Assembly (NCBI RefSeq): GCF_039538365.1
Contig: NZ_BAABCA010000006.1
Coordinates: 124,001 to 188,000, forward strand
Length of the DNA stretch: 64,000 bases
DNA from: Postechiella marina
Lineage (GTDB): Bacteria > Bacteroidota > Bacteroidia > Flavobacteriales > Flavobacteriaceae
Reading direction: 5' to 3'
The notes under the pieces are model-generated. The model saw nothing but the letters and a program-made list of their open reading frames with translations. It was not told the DNA's origin and did no database searches. Within the stretch, counting starts at the first letter, position 1; each line of letters begins with the position of its first letter. The translations under genes were made by a program, and so were the position numbers. Below are positions 1-9,159 of this stretch, piece by piece.

Positions 1-198
1 TTACCTAATGCGGTTACAGAAAAATTAGGAATAAGTAAATTCCGTATCTACACGAAAGTAAACAATGCGTTTACCTTAACTAAATATCGTGGTTACGATC
101 CTGCAGCAACTAATGGAGATGCTATTGGCGGTGGTATAGATTACGGTTTCTACCCAATTTCAAGACAATTCATTTTAGGTTTAAACCTTTCCATATAA
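1..198 (+). CDS. susC: SusC-like TonB-dependent receptor, C-terminal end only
   Basis: The window opens inside this gene; the last 65 codons are readable in frame 1 and end in TAA at 196-198. The visible part has the features of the end of a TonB-dependent outer-membrane barrel: a strand ending KFRIYTKVNNAF, the SusC-typical phrase TKYRGYDPA, and a final strand with alternating hydrophobic residues ending in LNLSI. SusC proteins are the outer-membrane channels that import oligosaccharides captured by SusD. The SusD gene starts 12 bp downstream, and the following glycanases suggest laminarin oligosaccharides as cargo. The N-terminal domains lie outside the window. Confidence 0.9.
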   Translation, partial: LPNAVTEKLGISKFRIYTKVNNAFTLTKYRGYDPAATNGDAIGGGIDYGFYPISRQFILGLNLSI

Positions 199-210
199 AA
201 TATTTAAAAG

Positions 211-1680
211 ATGAAAAAATATATAAATAAAATTAAAGGTCTCTTTTTATTGGTTTTGGTGTTAGCCACTAATGCTTGTGGAGATGATTATTTAGAAGAA
301 GTTGATAGATATAGCATAGATTCAGAAAGCTATTTCAACTCAGAAACCGATTATTATAACGCCCTTGTTGGTGCTTACGATTTGTTACAGTCTACTTACT
401 TAAATGTTATTTTAGGCGAAATTGCTTCAGATAACACATTTTGTGGAGGCGAAAGTGCAACCGATGTTGTATCGTGGCAACAAATTGACGACATGATTCA
501 TACACCTGTTAACAGTGAATTAAAAAATCTGTGGGATTGGATGTATGCTGGAGTTAACAGGACTAATTTTATATTAGAATTTCAAGATAAAACAGAATTC
601 GATGGAAAAGAAATCATTATCGGAGAAGCCCGTTTTTTAAGAGCCTATTATTATTTCGAACTTGTAAAATGGTTTGGAGAAGTGCCATTAAAAGAAACAC
701 GTTTTAACTTAGGTGATGAGACTTCACTTCCTAGATCGCCAGTAGCAGATGTTTATGCTTTAATTGAAGCAGATTTAACCTATGCTATTAACAACCTTAA
801 TTATACTGCGCCACAAGTTGGTAGAGCAACAAAAGGTTCTGCGCAAGCATTACTTGGTAAGGCTTATTTATATCAAAATAAATTTTTAGAAGCTACAAAA
901 GTATTAGATCAATTAATTACTGAAGGTCCTTACGATTTAGTGAGCGATTACGATACTATTTTTGAAAACGATAACGAAAACAATATAGAGTCTGTTTTTG
1001 AAGTGCAATATTCTGATGCAGAAGGTGCTGGTTTCGAGTGTTTACAATGTAGTGAAGGTAATGTTGCTGTTGGTTTTAATGGTATTAGAAATTACACAGG
1101 ACCAACATTCGATTCTGGTTTTAGTTTTAACGTACCAACTCAAGAAGTGGTAGATGAGTTTGAAGATGGAGATTTACGTAAAGATGTGGCTATTTTAGAT
1201 ATCGTTGCATGGGCTGCAGCAAATAATGCAACTTACGGAGAAGGACATGAGCATACAGGATATTACAACAGAAAATATATTGCAAGACAAGGCGATTTAA
1301 ATACAGGTGATCAGAATTTAACAAACCCTAATAACTATCGTGCTATTCGTTTTGCAGATGTTTTATTAATGGCTGCAGAAGCTTATAATCGTGGCGAAAT
1401 TAGCGATTCTAAAGCGCAAGAATATTTAAACAGAGTTCGTGCTAGAGCTTTTGGTGCAGCAAACGATGTTACATCTTCTGGAGCAACACTTACAGATGCT
1501 ATTGCTCACGAACGTCGTGTGGAATTAGTGGGTGAAGGTCATCGTTTTTTCGATCTAGTTCGTACAGGACGTGGAGCAGAAATTGATGGATTTACTGCCA
1601 ATAAAAACGAAGTATTTCCTATTCCATTAGAAGAAATTCAATTTTCAAACGGAAACTGGACACAAAACACCAACTACTAA
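211..1680 (+). CDS. susD: SusD/RagB-family glycan-binding outer-membrane lipoprotein
   Basis: The protein has 489 residues and a lipoprotein signal peptide (hydrophobic stretch then ATNAC, lipidated Cys at residue 23). The N-terminal region (YLEEVDRYSIDSESYFNSETDYYNALVGAYD) and the C-terminal ERRVELVGEGHRFFDLVRTG are hallmark SusD segments. SusD is the lid of the SusC channel and binds glycan at the cell surface. It lies 12 bp after susC and 15 bp before the next lipoprotein, so the genes are co-transcribed. The downstream laminarinase-type GH16 and GH3 genes make a beta-1,3-glucan the likely ligand; that part is inference from context. Confidence 0.95.
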   Translation: MKKYINKIKGLFLLVLVLATNACGDDYLEEVDRYSIDSESYFNSETDYYNALVGAYDLLQSTYLNVILGEIASDNTFCGGESATDVVSWQQIDDMIHTPVNSELKNLWDWMYAGVNRTNFILEFQDKTEFDGKEIIIGEARFLRAYYYFELVKWFGEVPLKETRFNLGDETSLPRSPVADVYALIEADLTYAINNLNYTAPQVGRATKGSAQALLGKAYLYQNKFLEATKVLDQLITEGPYDLVSDYDTIFENDNENNIESVFEVQYSDAEGAGFECLQCSEGNVAVGFNGIRNYTGPTFDSGFSFNVPTQEVVDEFEDGDLRKDVAILDIVAWAAANNATYGEGHEHTGYYNRKYIARQGDLNTGDQNLTNPNNYRAIRFADVLLMAAEAYNRGEISDSKAQEYLNRVRARAFGAANDVTSSGATLTDAIAHERRVELVGEGHRFFDLVRTGRGAEIDGFTANKNEVFPIPLEEIQFSNGNWTQNTNY

Positions 1681-1695
1681 CTAAAACATACTAAG

Positions 1696-3735
1696 ATGAA
1701 ATTTATAAAATATGCATTCAGTTTATGTCTTTTCACGCTAATAGCTATTAGCTGTGCAGATGATGATAATATTGATTTTGTGGAAAATATTACAGCGCCT
1801 AGCAATGTTAGTGCAGCGGTAAGCGTAACACAAGATAATACCGGATTGGTAACCATTACACCTTTAGGAGAAGGAGCTGTGAGTTATGCTATTAATTTTG
1901 GCGATGGTTCGGAAGAAGTTTCTGGAATTACGCCAGGTAACGGAGAAGAACACGTTTACGAAGAAGGTAGTTACGATGCTACAATTACAGCGGTAAGTTT
2001 AAACGGATTAACAACCACAGTAACACAAACGGTTTTAGTATCATTTAAAGCGCCAGAAAACTTGGTTGTAACTATTGAGAATGATGCTGCCATTTCTAAA
2101 CAAGTTAACCTAACTGCAGTAGCAGATTACGCTACCATGTACGAGGTTTATTTTGGAGAATCTGCAGATGAAACACCAATAGAGTTTAATATAGATGAAG
2201 TGGTTTCTTATCAATATGAAGAAGCAGGAACTTACACTGTAAGAGTAGTTGCAAAAAGTGCAGCTATCGAAACTACAGAGTATAATGTAGAATTTGAAGT
2301 TACAGCAATATTGCAACCGTTAACAGGAGCTCCAATACCATTTAGAGCACAAGCCGATGTAATTTCTATTTATAGTGATGCATATGCAAATCCAGATCCA
2401 ATAGATTATTATCCAAACTGGGGGCAAACAACAACCTATACACAAATAGCTGTGGATGGTGATAATATGATTCAGTATGGTGATATTACTTATCAAGGTA
2501 TCGATTTTAATAGTGTACCTGTAGATGCTTCTGTTATGCAGTTTATTCACGTAGATGTATGGACAGCTAATGCAGATTTTAATACTAAAATGTCTCCAAT
2601 TAGTGCAGGACCTAATGAAACTGCTATTACTTTAGAATTACAACAAGATCAATGGACATCTTTTGATATTCCTTTATCTACATTTACAGATCAAAACGCT
2701 GCGGTTGATTTTTCAAACATAATTCAATTTAAATTTGAAGGTGCTCCATCTGGTGCAGGTACTATTTTTATAGACAACCTTTATTTTTATAAAGAATCTC
2801 CTACTGCTGTTTCTGGAGTATTACCACTTACTTTTGAAAGTGATTTTTCTTTAGATCAGTTTGATGGTGGTGGGACTGCTGTAGTTGCTAATCCAGATAC
2901 TAACGGAAACACATCGTCTTCAGTTTTAGAATTAATTAAAAATGCAGGACAACCATGGGCTGGTTCTAAAATTACGATAGATACACCTTTCGATTTTTCA
3001 TCTAGCACAACCGTTACCGCAAAAGTATGGTCGCCAAGAGCAGGATTAAATTTATTAATGAAATTTGAAGATGTTACACCATGGCCAAATACACAAGCTA
3101 CAGCAGAAATTACAGCAACAACCACTTTAGCTAATCAATGGGAAACTTTAACTTTTGATTTTGCAGGAGTTGATATGGGTATCGATTATTTAAACATGGT
3201 ACTTATTATGGATAATGGTACACAAGGCGATGGAACATCAAACTACACTATTTATGTAGATGATATTTCGTCTAACCCAATGTTAGATTTCGAGCCAGAC
3301 TATGCTTTAGATCAGTTTGATGGTGGCGGAACAGCTGTAATATCAAATCCAGATACTAACGGTAATACTTCAGCAAATGTTTTAGAGCTTATAAAAAACG
3401 CTGGGCAACCATGGGCTGGTTCTAAAATTACGGTGCCTTCTCCTTTAGATTTTAATGCTGGTACAACCATTACAGCAAAAGTATGGTCGCCAAGAGCAGG
3501 GTTAAATTTATTAATGAAATTTGAAGATGCTACTGCGTGGCCAAATACACAAGCTACAGCAGAAATTACAGCAACAACCACTTTAGCTAATCAATGGGAA
3601 ACGTTAACTTTTAATTTTATAGGAGTTAATATGGATATCGATTATACAAACATTGTATTAATCATGGATAATGGCACACAGGGTGATGGCACTGCAAATT
3701 ACACGATTTACGCTGATGATATTGCTCAAAATTAA
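1696..3735 (+). CDS. Surface glycan-binding lipoprotein with PKD-like and tandem jelly-roll modules
   Basis: This 679-residue lipoprotein (signal ending AISC) occupies the SusE/SusF position of the PUL. Residues about 30-120 look like a PKD fold (INFGDGSEEVSG), followed by a second Ig-like domain to about 205. Residues about 210-370 look like a carbohydrate-binding beta-sandwich ending in IFIDNLYFY. Two near-identical modules of about 150 residues then follow, each beginning DQFDGGGTAV and ending in YTIY.DDI. The tandem modules are 456 bp apart (DNA 2854 and 3310), so the duplication looks recent. No catalytic signature is visible. It probably holds beta-glucan at the cell surface for the neighbouring GH16 enzyme. 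Confidence 0.8.
   Translation: MKFIKYAFSLCLFTLIAISCADDDNIDFVENITAPSNVSAAVSVTQDNTGLVTITPLGEGAVSYAINFGDGSEEVSGITPGNGEEHVYEEGSYDATITAVSLNGLTTTVTQTVLVSFKAPENLVVTIENDAAISKQVNLTAVADYATMYEVYFGESADETPIEFNIDEVVSYQYEEAGTYTVRVVAKSAAIETTEYNVEFEVTAILQPLTGAPIPFRAQADVISIYSDAYANPDPIDYYPNWGQTTTYTQIAVDGDNMIQYGDITYQGIDFNSVPVDASVMQFIHVDVWTANADFNTKMSPISAGPNETAITLELQQDQWTSFDIPLSTFTDQNAAVDFSNIIQFKFEGAPSGAGTIFIDNLYFYKESPTAVSGVLPLTFESDFSLDQFDGGGTAVVANPDTNGNTSSSVLELIKNAGQPWAGSKITIDTPFDFSSSTTVTAKVWSPRAGLNLLMKFEDVTPWPNTQATAEITATTTLANQWETLTFDFAGVDMGIDYLNMVLIMDNGTQGDGTSNYTIYVDDISSNPMLDFEPDYALDQFDGGGTAVISNPDTNGNTSANVLELIKNAGQPWAGSKITVPSPLDFNAGTTITAKVWSPRAGLNLLMKFEDATAWPNTQATAEITATTTLANQWETLTFNFIGVNMDIDYTNIVLIMDNGTQGDGTANYTIYADDIAQN
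2854..3722 (+). repeat. In-frame tandem duplication of a 152-codon binding module
   Basis: The stretch from 2854 to about 3265 is repeated from 3310 to about 3722 with the reading frame kept (456 bp offset). Long blocks such as the one encoding WSPRAGLNLLMKFED are nearly identical in DNA. The repeat adds a second copy of a putative glycan-binding domain and could also support copy-number change by recombination. Confidence 0.85.
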
Positions 3736-3757
3736 AAAGAATTAAAACTTAAGATAT

Positions 3758-5431
3758 ATGAAAAATATAAAATATTATATAGGATTTGTTCTGTCTATGG
3801 CACTGTTGTTTACAAGTTGCCAAGACGATGATTCAACCATAGGAGATATTGTTGTGCCAACAGGCGTTACAATATCTGCAGAAATTGTTGGTCAAGATGC
3901 CGATAATCCATTTGGAGACGGTAGCGGTATAGTAAATTTTACATCTACTGCAGATAACGAAATTACATACCAATTTAATTTTGGAGATGGTAAAACAGGA
4001 GTAGCGCCATCAGGAGAAACGGTTCATAGGTTTACACAAACAGGTATAAATACCTATACTGTTGTAGCAAGTGCTGTTGGTTCTGGAGGTGTTATGTCTA
4101 GTACATCTATGGATGTTGAGGTTTACAGTTCTTTCTCTGATGTAGAAGCAGAAAATTTATTGTCTGGTGAATTGGTAGGCGATTCTAAAACATGGTATTG
4201 GGCAGCAAATTTACCACTTCATGTTGGTTTAGGTCCTGTAGAAGACGATTACGGAAACGGAGAGTTTGCATATGAAGCTTGGTGGAATGGTATTGGCCCT
4301 TGGGATGAAGAAAAGTATTGTATGTATAGTAACGAGTTTGTATTTACGCGTAGTGAAACAGGTTTAACTTTCGAGCAAACAGTTGGTCCTGCTTTTGTAC
4401 CAGGAACGTATTCTGATGTTTTAGGTGTAGCAGGAGATACATGTCACGATGAGTCTGTTGTACCAAGTATGTTTGGTGTAAAAAATGTTTCGTTTTTACC
4501 ATCTACTTCAAAAGCAGCTTTAGAAGGAAGTTACAATGAAGAAGCTTATAGACAAAGTAGTTTTGAAATCTCAGATGGTGGATTTATGGGATGGTATGTT
4601 GGATCTAGCACATACGATATTATTTCGGTTACCGAAGATGAGTTACGCGTAAGAATAATTCAAGAAGGTAATGGTTTTGCATGGTACCAATTATTTACAT
4701 CTAACAAACCTGTTGAAGGTGAAGCTGAATTTGAATCTGAATTCAACACCCTATCATGGTCAGATGAGTTTGATACAGATGGTGCTCCAGATGCAACAAA
4801 CTGGACTTACGACTTAGGCGATGGTGGCTGGGGGAACGGAGAAGTTCAAACCTACACAAACGATGCTAGCAATGTTAGTGTTTCCGATGGTACTTTAAAA
4901 ATAACAGCGATTAAAAATGGCAACGATTATACTTCAGCAAGATTAAAATCTATTGGTTTACAAGAGTTTCAATACGGTCGTGTAGAAGTAAAAGCAAAAC
5001 TTCCAGCTGCTCAAGGTACATGGCCTGCAATTTGGATGTTAGGTGCTAATTTTCCAGATGTTGGTTGGCCTGTATGTGGTGAAATCGATATTATGGAACA
5101 AACAGGTGCAGATAAAAACACTTCACTTGGTACATTCCATTGGTTCGATAACGGAACGAGCGCTCAGGCAAGTTACGGTGAAACCATTTCGGTTGAAAAT
5201 GCGTCTTCAGAATTTCATTTATATAGTTTAGAATGGACTGCAGAAAAACTTACTGTTTTATTAGATAATGAAGTGGTAGTAGCGATGGATAACAATGCAG
5301 ATTTACCATTTTTTGAGAAAGACTTCTTTTTCATCTTAAATATTGCGATGGGTGGAACCTTAGGCGGAGATATCGACCCTGCTTTTACACAAGACACAAT
5401 GGAAATTGATTACGTAAGAGTTTACAAATAA
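3758..5431 (+). CDS. PKD-containing GH16 endo-beta-1,3-glucanase (laminarinase-type) lipoprotein
   Basis: The protein has 557 residues and a lipoprotein signal (LLFTSC). Residues about 35-120 form a PKD-like domain (FNFGDGKTGV). Residues about 125-325 are a Trp-rich domain of the kind found in Bacteroidota PUL proteins (TWYWAANLPLHVG). The GH16 catalytic domain runs from about 335 to 557. The catalytic motif EIDIME gives nucleophile E442, helper D444 and acid/base E447, and WPAIWMLG just before it is typical of laminarinases (GH16_3-like). It should cut beta-1,3-glucan at the cell surface. It sits 5 bp before GH3, so endo-cleavage and exo-hydrolysis are co-expressed. Confidence 0.92.
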   Translation: MKNIKYYIGFVLSMALLFTSCQDDDSTIGDIVVPTGVTISAEIVGQDADNPFGDGSGIVNFTSTADNEITYQFNFGDGKTGVAPSGETVHRFTQTGINTYTVVASAVGSGGVMSSTSMDVEVYSSFSDVEAENLLSGELVGDSKTWYWAANLPLHVGLGPVEDDYGNGEFAYEAWWNGIGPWDEEKYCMYSNEFVFTRSETGLTFEQTVGPAFVPGTYSDVLGVAGDTCHDESVVPSMFGVKNVSFLPSTSKAALEGSYNEEAYRQSSFEISDGGFMGWYVGSSTYDIISVTEDELRVRIIQEGNGFAWYQLFTSNKPVEGEAEFESEFNTLSWSDEFDTDGAPDATNWTYDLGDGGWGNGEVQTYTNDASNVSVSDGTLKITAIKNGNDYTSARLKSIGLQEFQYGRVEVKAKLPAAQGTWPAIWMLGANFPDVGWPVCGEIDIMEQTGADKNTSLGTFHWFDNGTSAQASYGETISVENASSEFHLYSLEWTAEKLTVLLDNEVVVAMDNNADLPFFEKDFFFILNIAMGGTLGGDIDPAFTQDTMEIDYVRVYK

Positions 5432-5436
5432 AACAT

Positions 5437-7734
5437 ATGAAATCAATCAAAATAAATATTATAACGATAGTTTTTTTAGTTAGTTTTTTTAGTTGTGAAA
5501 AGAGTCAAAATGGTAACTTGACTCTTGAAACAGCTAGCAACGAAACAACTATGGATATAGATAAGAAAGTTTCAGATTTGCTCTCTAAAATGACTTTAGA
5601 AGAGAAAATTGGCCAAATGAACCAGTATAATGGGTTTTGGAATGTAACAGGGCCTTCTCCTGCTTCTGGCGATGCTGCAAAAAAATATGAGCATTTACGT
5701 AAAGGTTACGTTGGTTCTATGCTTAATGTTCGCGGTGTGGAAGAGGTCAGAGCAGTTCAGAAAATAGCTGTTGAAGAAACACGTTTAGGAATCCCTTTAA
5801 TTATTGGTTTTGATGTTATTCATGGTTATGAAACACTGAGCCCTATCCCGTTAGCAGAATCTGCAAGTTGGGATTTAGAAGCTATTAAAAAATCGGCAGA
5901 AATGGCTGCTTTAGAGGCTTCTGCTGCAGGAATTAACTGGACGTTTGCACCTATGGTAGATATTTCTAGAGATGCTAGATGGGGACGTGTGATGGAGGGT
6001 GCTGGTGAAGATACTTATTTAGGATCTAGAATAGCCGAGGCTAGAGTAAGAGGTTTTCAAGGCGATAGCTTGTCTTTAGCACATACTATTGCTGCTTGCG
6101 CTAAGCATTGGGCTGGGTATGGGTTTACAGAATCTGGTAAAGATTATAATACGGTAGACGTTGGTACTTCAACATTAAACAATATTATTTTCCCTCCATT
6201 TAAAGCGTCTGTCGATGCTGGAGTTAGAACATTTATGAACTCTTTTAACGAGTTAAATGGTATTCCTGCAACTGCAAACTCCTTTTTACAACGAGATGTT
6301 TTAAAAGGAAAATGGAATTTTGATGGTTTTGTTGTGTCAGATTGGGGTTCAATGTCCGAAATGATTAATCATGGTTATGCTGAAAATGTAAAACATGCTG
6401 CAGAATTATCTGTTAATGCAGGTTCAGACATGGATATGGAGTCTTATGCTTATGTTAATGAGTTAGCTGCATTAGTTACTTCTGGGAAGGTAGATGAGGC
6501 GTTGATAAACGATGCTGCTTCACGTATTTTAAGAGTAAAATTTGAGCTTGGTCTTTTTGAGGATCCTTATAGATATTGTGATGAAAACCGGGAAAAAGAA
6601 ATTATTGGAAGCAAAAAAATTAACGATGCTGTTTTAGATGTAGCAAAAAAGTCTATTGTACTGCTTAAAAATGAGGATAACAGATTGCCATTGCAAAAAA
6701 GCGGACAGAACATTGCTGTTATTGGAGCTTTGGCTAACGATAAAACAAGCCCTTTAGGAAGCTGGCGTATTGCAGCAAAAGATAATACAGCTATTTCGCT
6801 TTTAGAAGGTTTAAATACATATCCTGATAATAAAATTAATTACGCAAAAGGTGCCGATGTTGCTATTGGAGAAGCTTCTTTTCCGTTTGAAGTAGAAATT
6901 AATAACACGGATAAAAGCGGGTTTAGCGAAGCTAAGCAAGTTGCAAAAAATGCCGATGTGGTTATTATGGTGCTTGGCGAGCACGCTTTTCAAAGTGGCG
7001 AAGCACGTAGTCGATCTCAAATAGGTTTGCCTGGTGTACAACAAGAATTATTAGAAGCAGTTTACGCGGTTAATAAAAATATTGTTTTGGTTTTGCATAA
7101 TGGACGTCCATTATCTATTCCGTGGGCAGATGCTCATATTCCAGCTATTGTAGAAGCTTGGCAATTGGGTACGCAAAGTGGTCATGCTATAGCACAAGTG
7201 CTTTATGGCGATTATAACCCAAGTGGTAAGTTACCAATGACGTTTCCGCGTAGTGTAGGGCAAGTGCCAATTTATTACAATTACAAAAACACAGGAAGAC
7301 CTGCTGCTAATGAGCCTAACTCTGTATTTTGGTCGCATTATATTGATGAAAGTAATACACCACTTTATCCGTTTGGACATGGTTTAAGTTATACAACATT
7401 TGCATATAGCAATTTGAAAGTGAATACTATTTCTAATAATGAAGTAGAAGTTTCGGTTGAATTAAAAAACACCGGAAAGTTTAAAGGTAAAGAAGTCGCG
7501 CAATTATATATTCGCGATTTATTTGCTAGCGTTACAAGACCAGTAAAAGAACTTAAAGGTTTTGAATTAGTAGAATTAAAACCTAATGAAGTAAAAACAA
7601 TAACATTTAAATTAACAGAAAAAGAACTTGGTTTTTATAATAACAGCGATGAGTTTGTTGTAGAACCTGGAGATTTTAAAGTATTTGTTGGTGGAAGTTC
7701 TAAAACAAGCTTAGAAGGAGCTTTTAAATTATAA
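5437..7734 (+). CDS. bglX: GH3 beta-glucosidase (BglX-like) lipoprotein
   Basis: The protein has 765 residues, the usual length for BglX-type GH3 enzymes, with a lipoprotein signal (VSFFSC). The N-terminal TIM-barrel domain starts at MTLEEKIGQMNQ. The nucleophile motif VVSDWGSM gives D302. The second alpha/beta domain carries VLGE..FQSGEARSRS, and a fibronectin-III-like domain closes the protein (YPFGHGLSYTTF onward). GH3 enzymes remove terminal beta-glucose, here probably from laminari-oligosaccharides made by the flanking GH16 enzymes. The lipoprotein signal places it at a membrane facing the periplasm or the surface. It is in a tight operon, with 2 bp to the next gene. Confidence 0.93.
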   Translation: MKSIKINIITIVFLVSFFSCEKSQNGNLTLETASNETTMDIDKKVSDLLSKMTLEEKIGQMNQYNGFWNVTGPSPASGDAAKKYEHLRKGYVGSMLNVRGVEEVRAVQKIAVEETRLGIPLIIGFDVIHGYETLSPIPLAESASWDLEAIKKSAEMAALEASAAGINWTFAPMVDISRDARWGRVMEGAGEDTYLGSRIAEARVRGFQGDSLSLAHTIAACAKHWAGYGFTESGKDYNTVDVGTSTLNNIIFPPFKASVDAGVRTFMNSFNELNGIPATANSFLQRDVLKGKWNFDGFVVSDWGSMSEMINHGYAENVKHAAELSVNAGSDMDMESYAYVNELAALVTSGKVDEALINDAASRILRVKFELGLFEDPYRYCDENREKEIIGSKKINDAVLDVAKKSIVLLKNEDNRLPLQKSGQNIAVIGALANDKTSPLGSWRIAAKDNTAISLLEGLNTYPDNKINYAKGADVAIGEASFPFEVEINNTDKSGFSEAKQVAKNADVVIMVLGEHAFQSGEARSRSQIGLPGVQQELLEAVYAVNKNIVLVLHNGRPLSIPWADAHIPAIVEAWQLGTQSGHAIAQVLYGDYNPSGKLPMTFPRSVGQVPIYYNYKNTGRPAANEPNSVFWSHYIDESNTPLYPFGHGLSYTTFAYSNLKVNTISNNEVEVSVELKNTGKFKGKEVAQLYIRDLFASVTRPVKELKGFELVELKPNEVKTITFKLTEKELGFYNNSDEFVVEPGDFKVFVGGSSKTSLEGAFKL

Positions 7735-7736
7735 TT

Positions 7737-8495
7737 ATGAAATACAGTGTTGTTTTATTTATCGTTTTAACATTTTTTTCTTGCAATAATGACACTCAAA
7801 AATTGGTTTGGGAAGAAAACTTTGATGGCGATGTATTAAAAGAAACAACATGGAATTTTGAACTCGGTAATGGTTGCCCCAATCTTTGCGGTTGGGGTAA
7901 TAACGAGTTACAGATTTACACTAAAAGAAACCATAACGTGAAAAATGGTTTTTTAACCATTTCGGCCAATTTAAAAGATTCGGTTTATACTTCAACACGA
8001 ATTACCACTAAAGATAAGTTCGAATTTAAATACGGAAAAGTAGAAGTTCGCGCTAAGTTACCTTTGGGAAAAGGGCTCTGGCCTGCGTTTTGGATGTTAG
8101 GAGCTAATATTAACGAGGTAGGTTGGCCAAACTGCGGAGAGATTGATGTTTTAGAGTATGTTGGTAAAGAGCCGCATGTCATTTTCACTTCATTACATAC
8201 GCCAGATAGCCATGGAAATACTATAAATACCAAGAAAACAACTATTGAATCTATTGAAGATGGATTTCATGTATACACCGCTAATTGGACAGCAAATAAA
8301 ATAGAGTTTTTTGTAGATAATAATTTAGTCTATACTTTTTCTCCAGACATTAAAGATGAACAAACATGGCCTTTTAATCAATCTTTTTTTATGATTATAA
8401 ACCTTGCTATTGGTGGTGGTTTTGGTGGCCTGGAAGTAGATAACTCAATATTTCCTCAAGATTTTGTAATCGATTATATTAGAGTATATCAATAA
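7737..8495 (+). CDS. GH16 laminarinase-type endo-glucanase, single-domain lipoprotein
   Basis: This 252-residue lipoprotein (signal ending TFFSC) consists almost only of a GH16 domain. The catalytic motif EIDVLE places the nucleophile at E135, the helper Asp at D137 and the acid/base at E140. WPAFWMLGANI and the ending DFVIDYIRVYQ resemble the catalytic domain of the PKD-GH16 enzyme upstream, so the pair are paralogues. It lacks the PKD and accessory domains of its partner, so it may act on shorter or soluble chains. It is the last gene of the laminarin-type operon. Confidence 0.92.
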   Translation: MKYSVVLFIVLTFFSCNNDTQKLVWEENFDGDVLKETTWNFELGNGCPNLCGWGNNELQIYTKRNHNVKNGFLTISANLKDSVYTSTRITTKDKFEFKYGKVEVRAKLPLGKGLWPAFWMLGANINEVGWPNCGEIDVLEYVGKEPHVIFTSLHTPDSHGNTINTKKTTIESIEDGFHVYTANWTANKIEFFVDNNLVYTFSPDIKDEQTWPFNQSFFMIINLAIGGGFGGLEVDNSIFPQDFVIDYIRVYQ

Positions 8496-8782
8496 TATTT
8501 TCTTTTGAGATTTAATTTTTGTATGTAGAAAAATTGAAGCTTATAAAGAAATAGATTAACACGCTATAATACAACCTAATAAATCTAGTTTTCTCTATTG
8601 ATATAAAAAGCAGAGTAATCTTATTCCCCCACTCTACTAAAACAAGATTAAAAAAAATCACTTAAAATTAATATATTCTTAATTTCTTCTTTAAATTGTG
8701 CTTTAGCATAAAAAAAGCAAATCATAAACAAAATTAATCTTTTTAGACTATTTTTGTTTTTACAAGCTAATATTTCTGAATA
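8496..8782. other. Intergenic gap between the laminarin PUL and the GTPase operon
   Basis: This AT-rich stretch of 287 bp has no credible reading frame and no clear strong terminator. Its right end contains a match to the Bacteroidota -7 element (8749-8756), listed separately. Confidence 0.6.
8749..8756 (+). promoter_or_regulatory. Candidate -7 promoter element of the GTPase operon
   Basis: TATTTTTG matches the Bacteroidota -7 consensus TAnnTTTG and lies 26 bp before the ATG of the first gene at 8783. No TTTG sits at the ideal -33 distance, so only half of the promoter signature is supported. Confidence 0.4.
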
Positions 8783-9145
8783 ATGAAAGAACAAGTACAA
8801 GAAGAAAACAAAGAACAATTAAATGGCAAACCTACTGATGCCAATTCTAAAATTGATGCAATAAAAGAACTTATTTTTGGCGAAAATATTCAAGCTTATA
8901 ATTCGGAATTCGAAGCTCTAAAAGCAGATATTCTAGCTAAAAAAGAAGAGCTACAAAACTTAATAGGTATTGTAGAATCTGAACTTTTACAAAACATAGA
9001 CACCCTTAGTACAGATATAAATATTAGAATTACAGATCTTGAAAACTCTATTAACGATAAGTTAGGAGATCTTGATGATAGAAAAGCTGACAGAAAACTA
9101 TTAAGTCAACTCTTTATTAAATTAGGAGAAAAGATTAGAGAATAA
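8783..9145 (+). CDS. Small coiled-coil protein of the GTPase operon, function unknown
   Basis: The protein has 120 residues, is highly charged and has no signal peptide or membrane segment. Residues about 40-100 have heptad-like spacing consistent with a coiled coil. The end, DRKADRKLLSQLFIKLGEKI, resembles a conserved tail that I associate with partners of longin/roadblock-type proteins in bacteria, but this recollection is not a proof. It is the first gene of four in one direction, 14 bp before the next. A scaffold or adaptor role is plausible, but no enzymatic motif is visible. Confidence 0.7.
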   Translation: MKEQVQEENKEQLNGKPTDANSKIDAIKELIFGENIQAYNSEFEALKADILAKKEELQNLIGIVESELLQNIDTLSTDINIRITDLENSINDKLGDLDDRKADRKLLSQLFIKLGEKIRE

Positions 9146-9159
9146 ATTATTTTTAGTAG

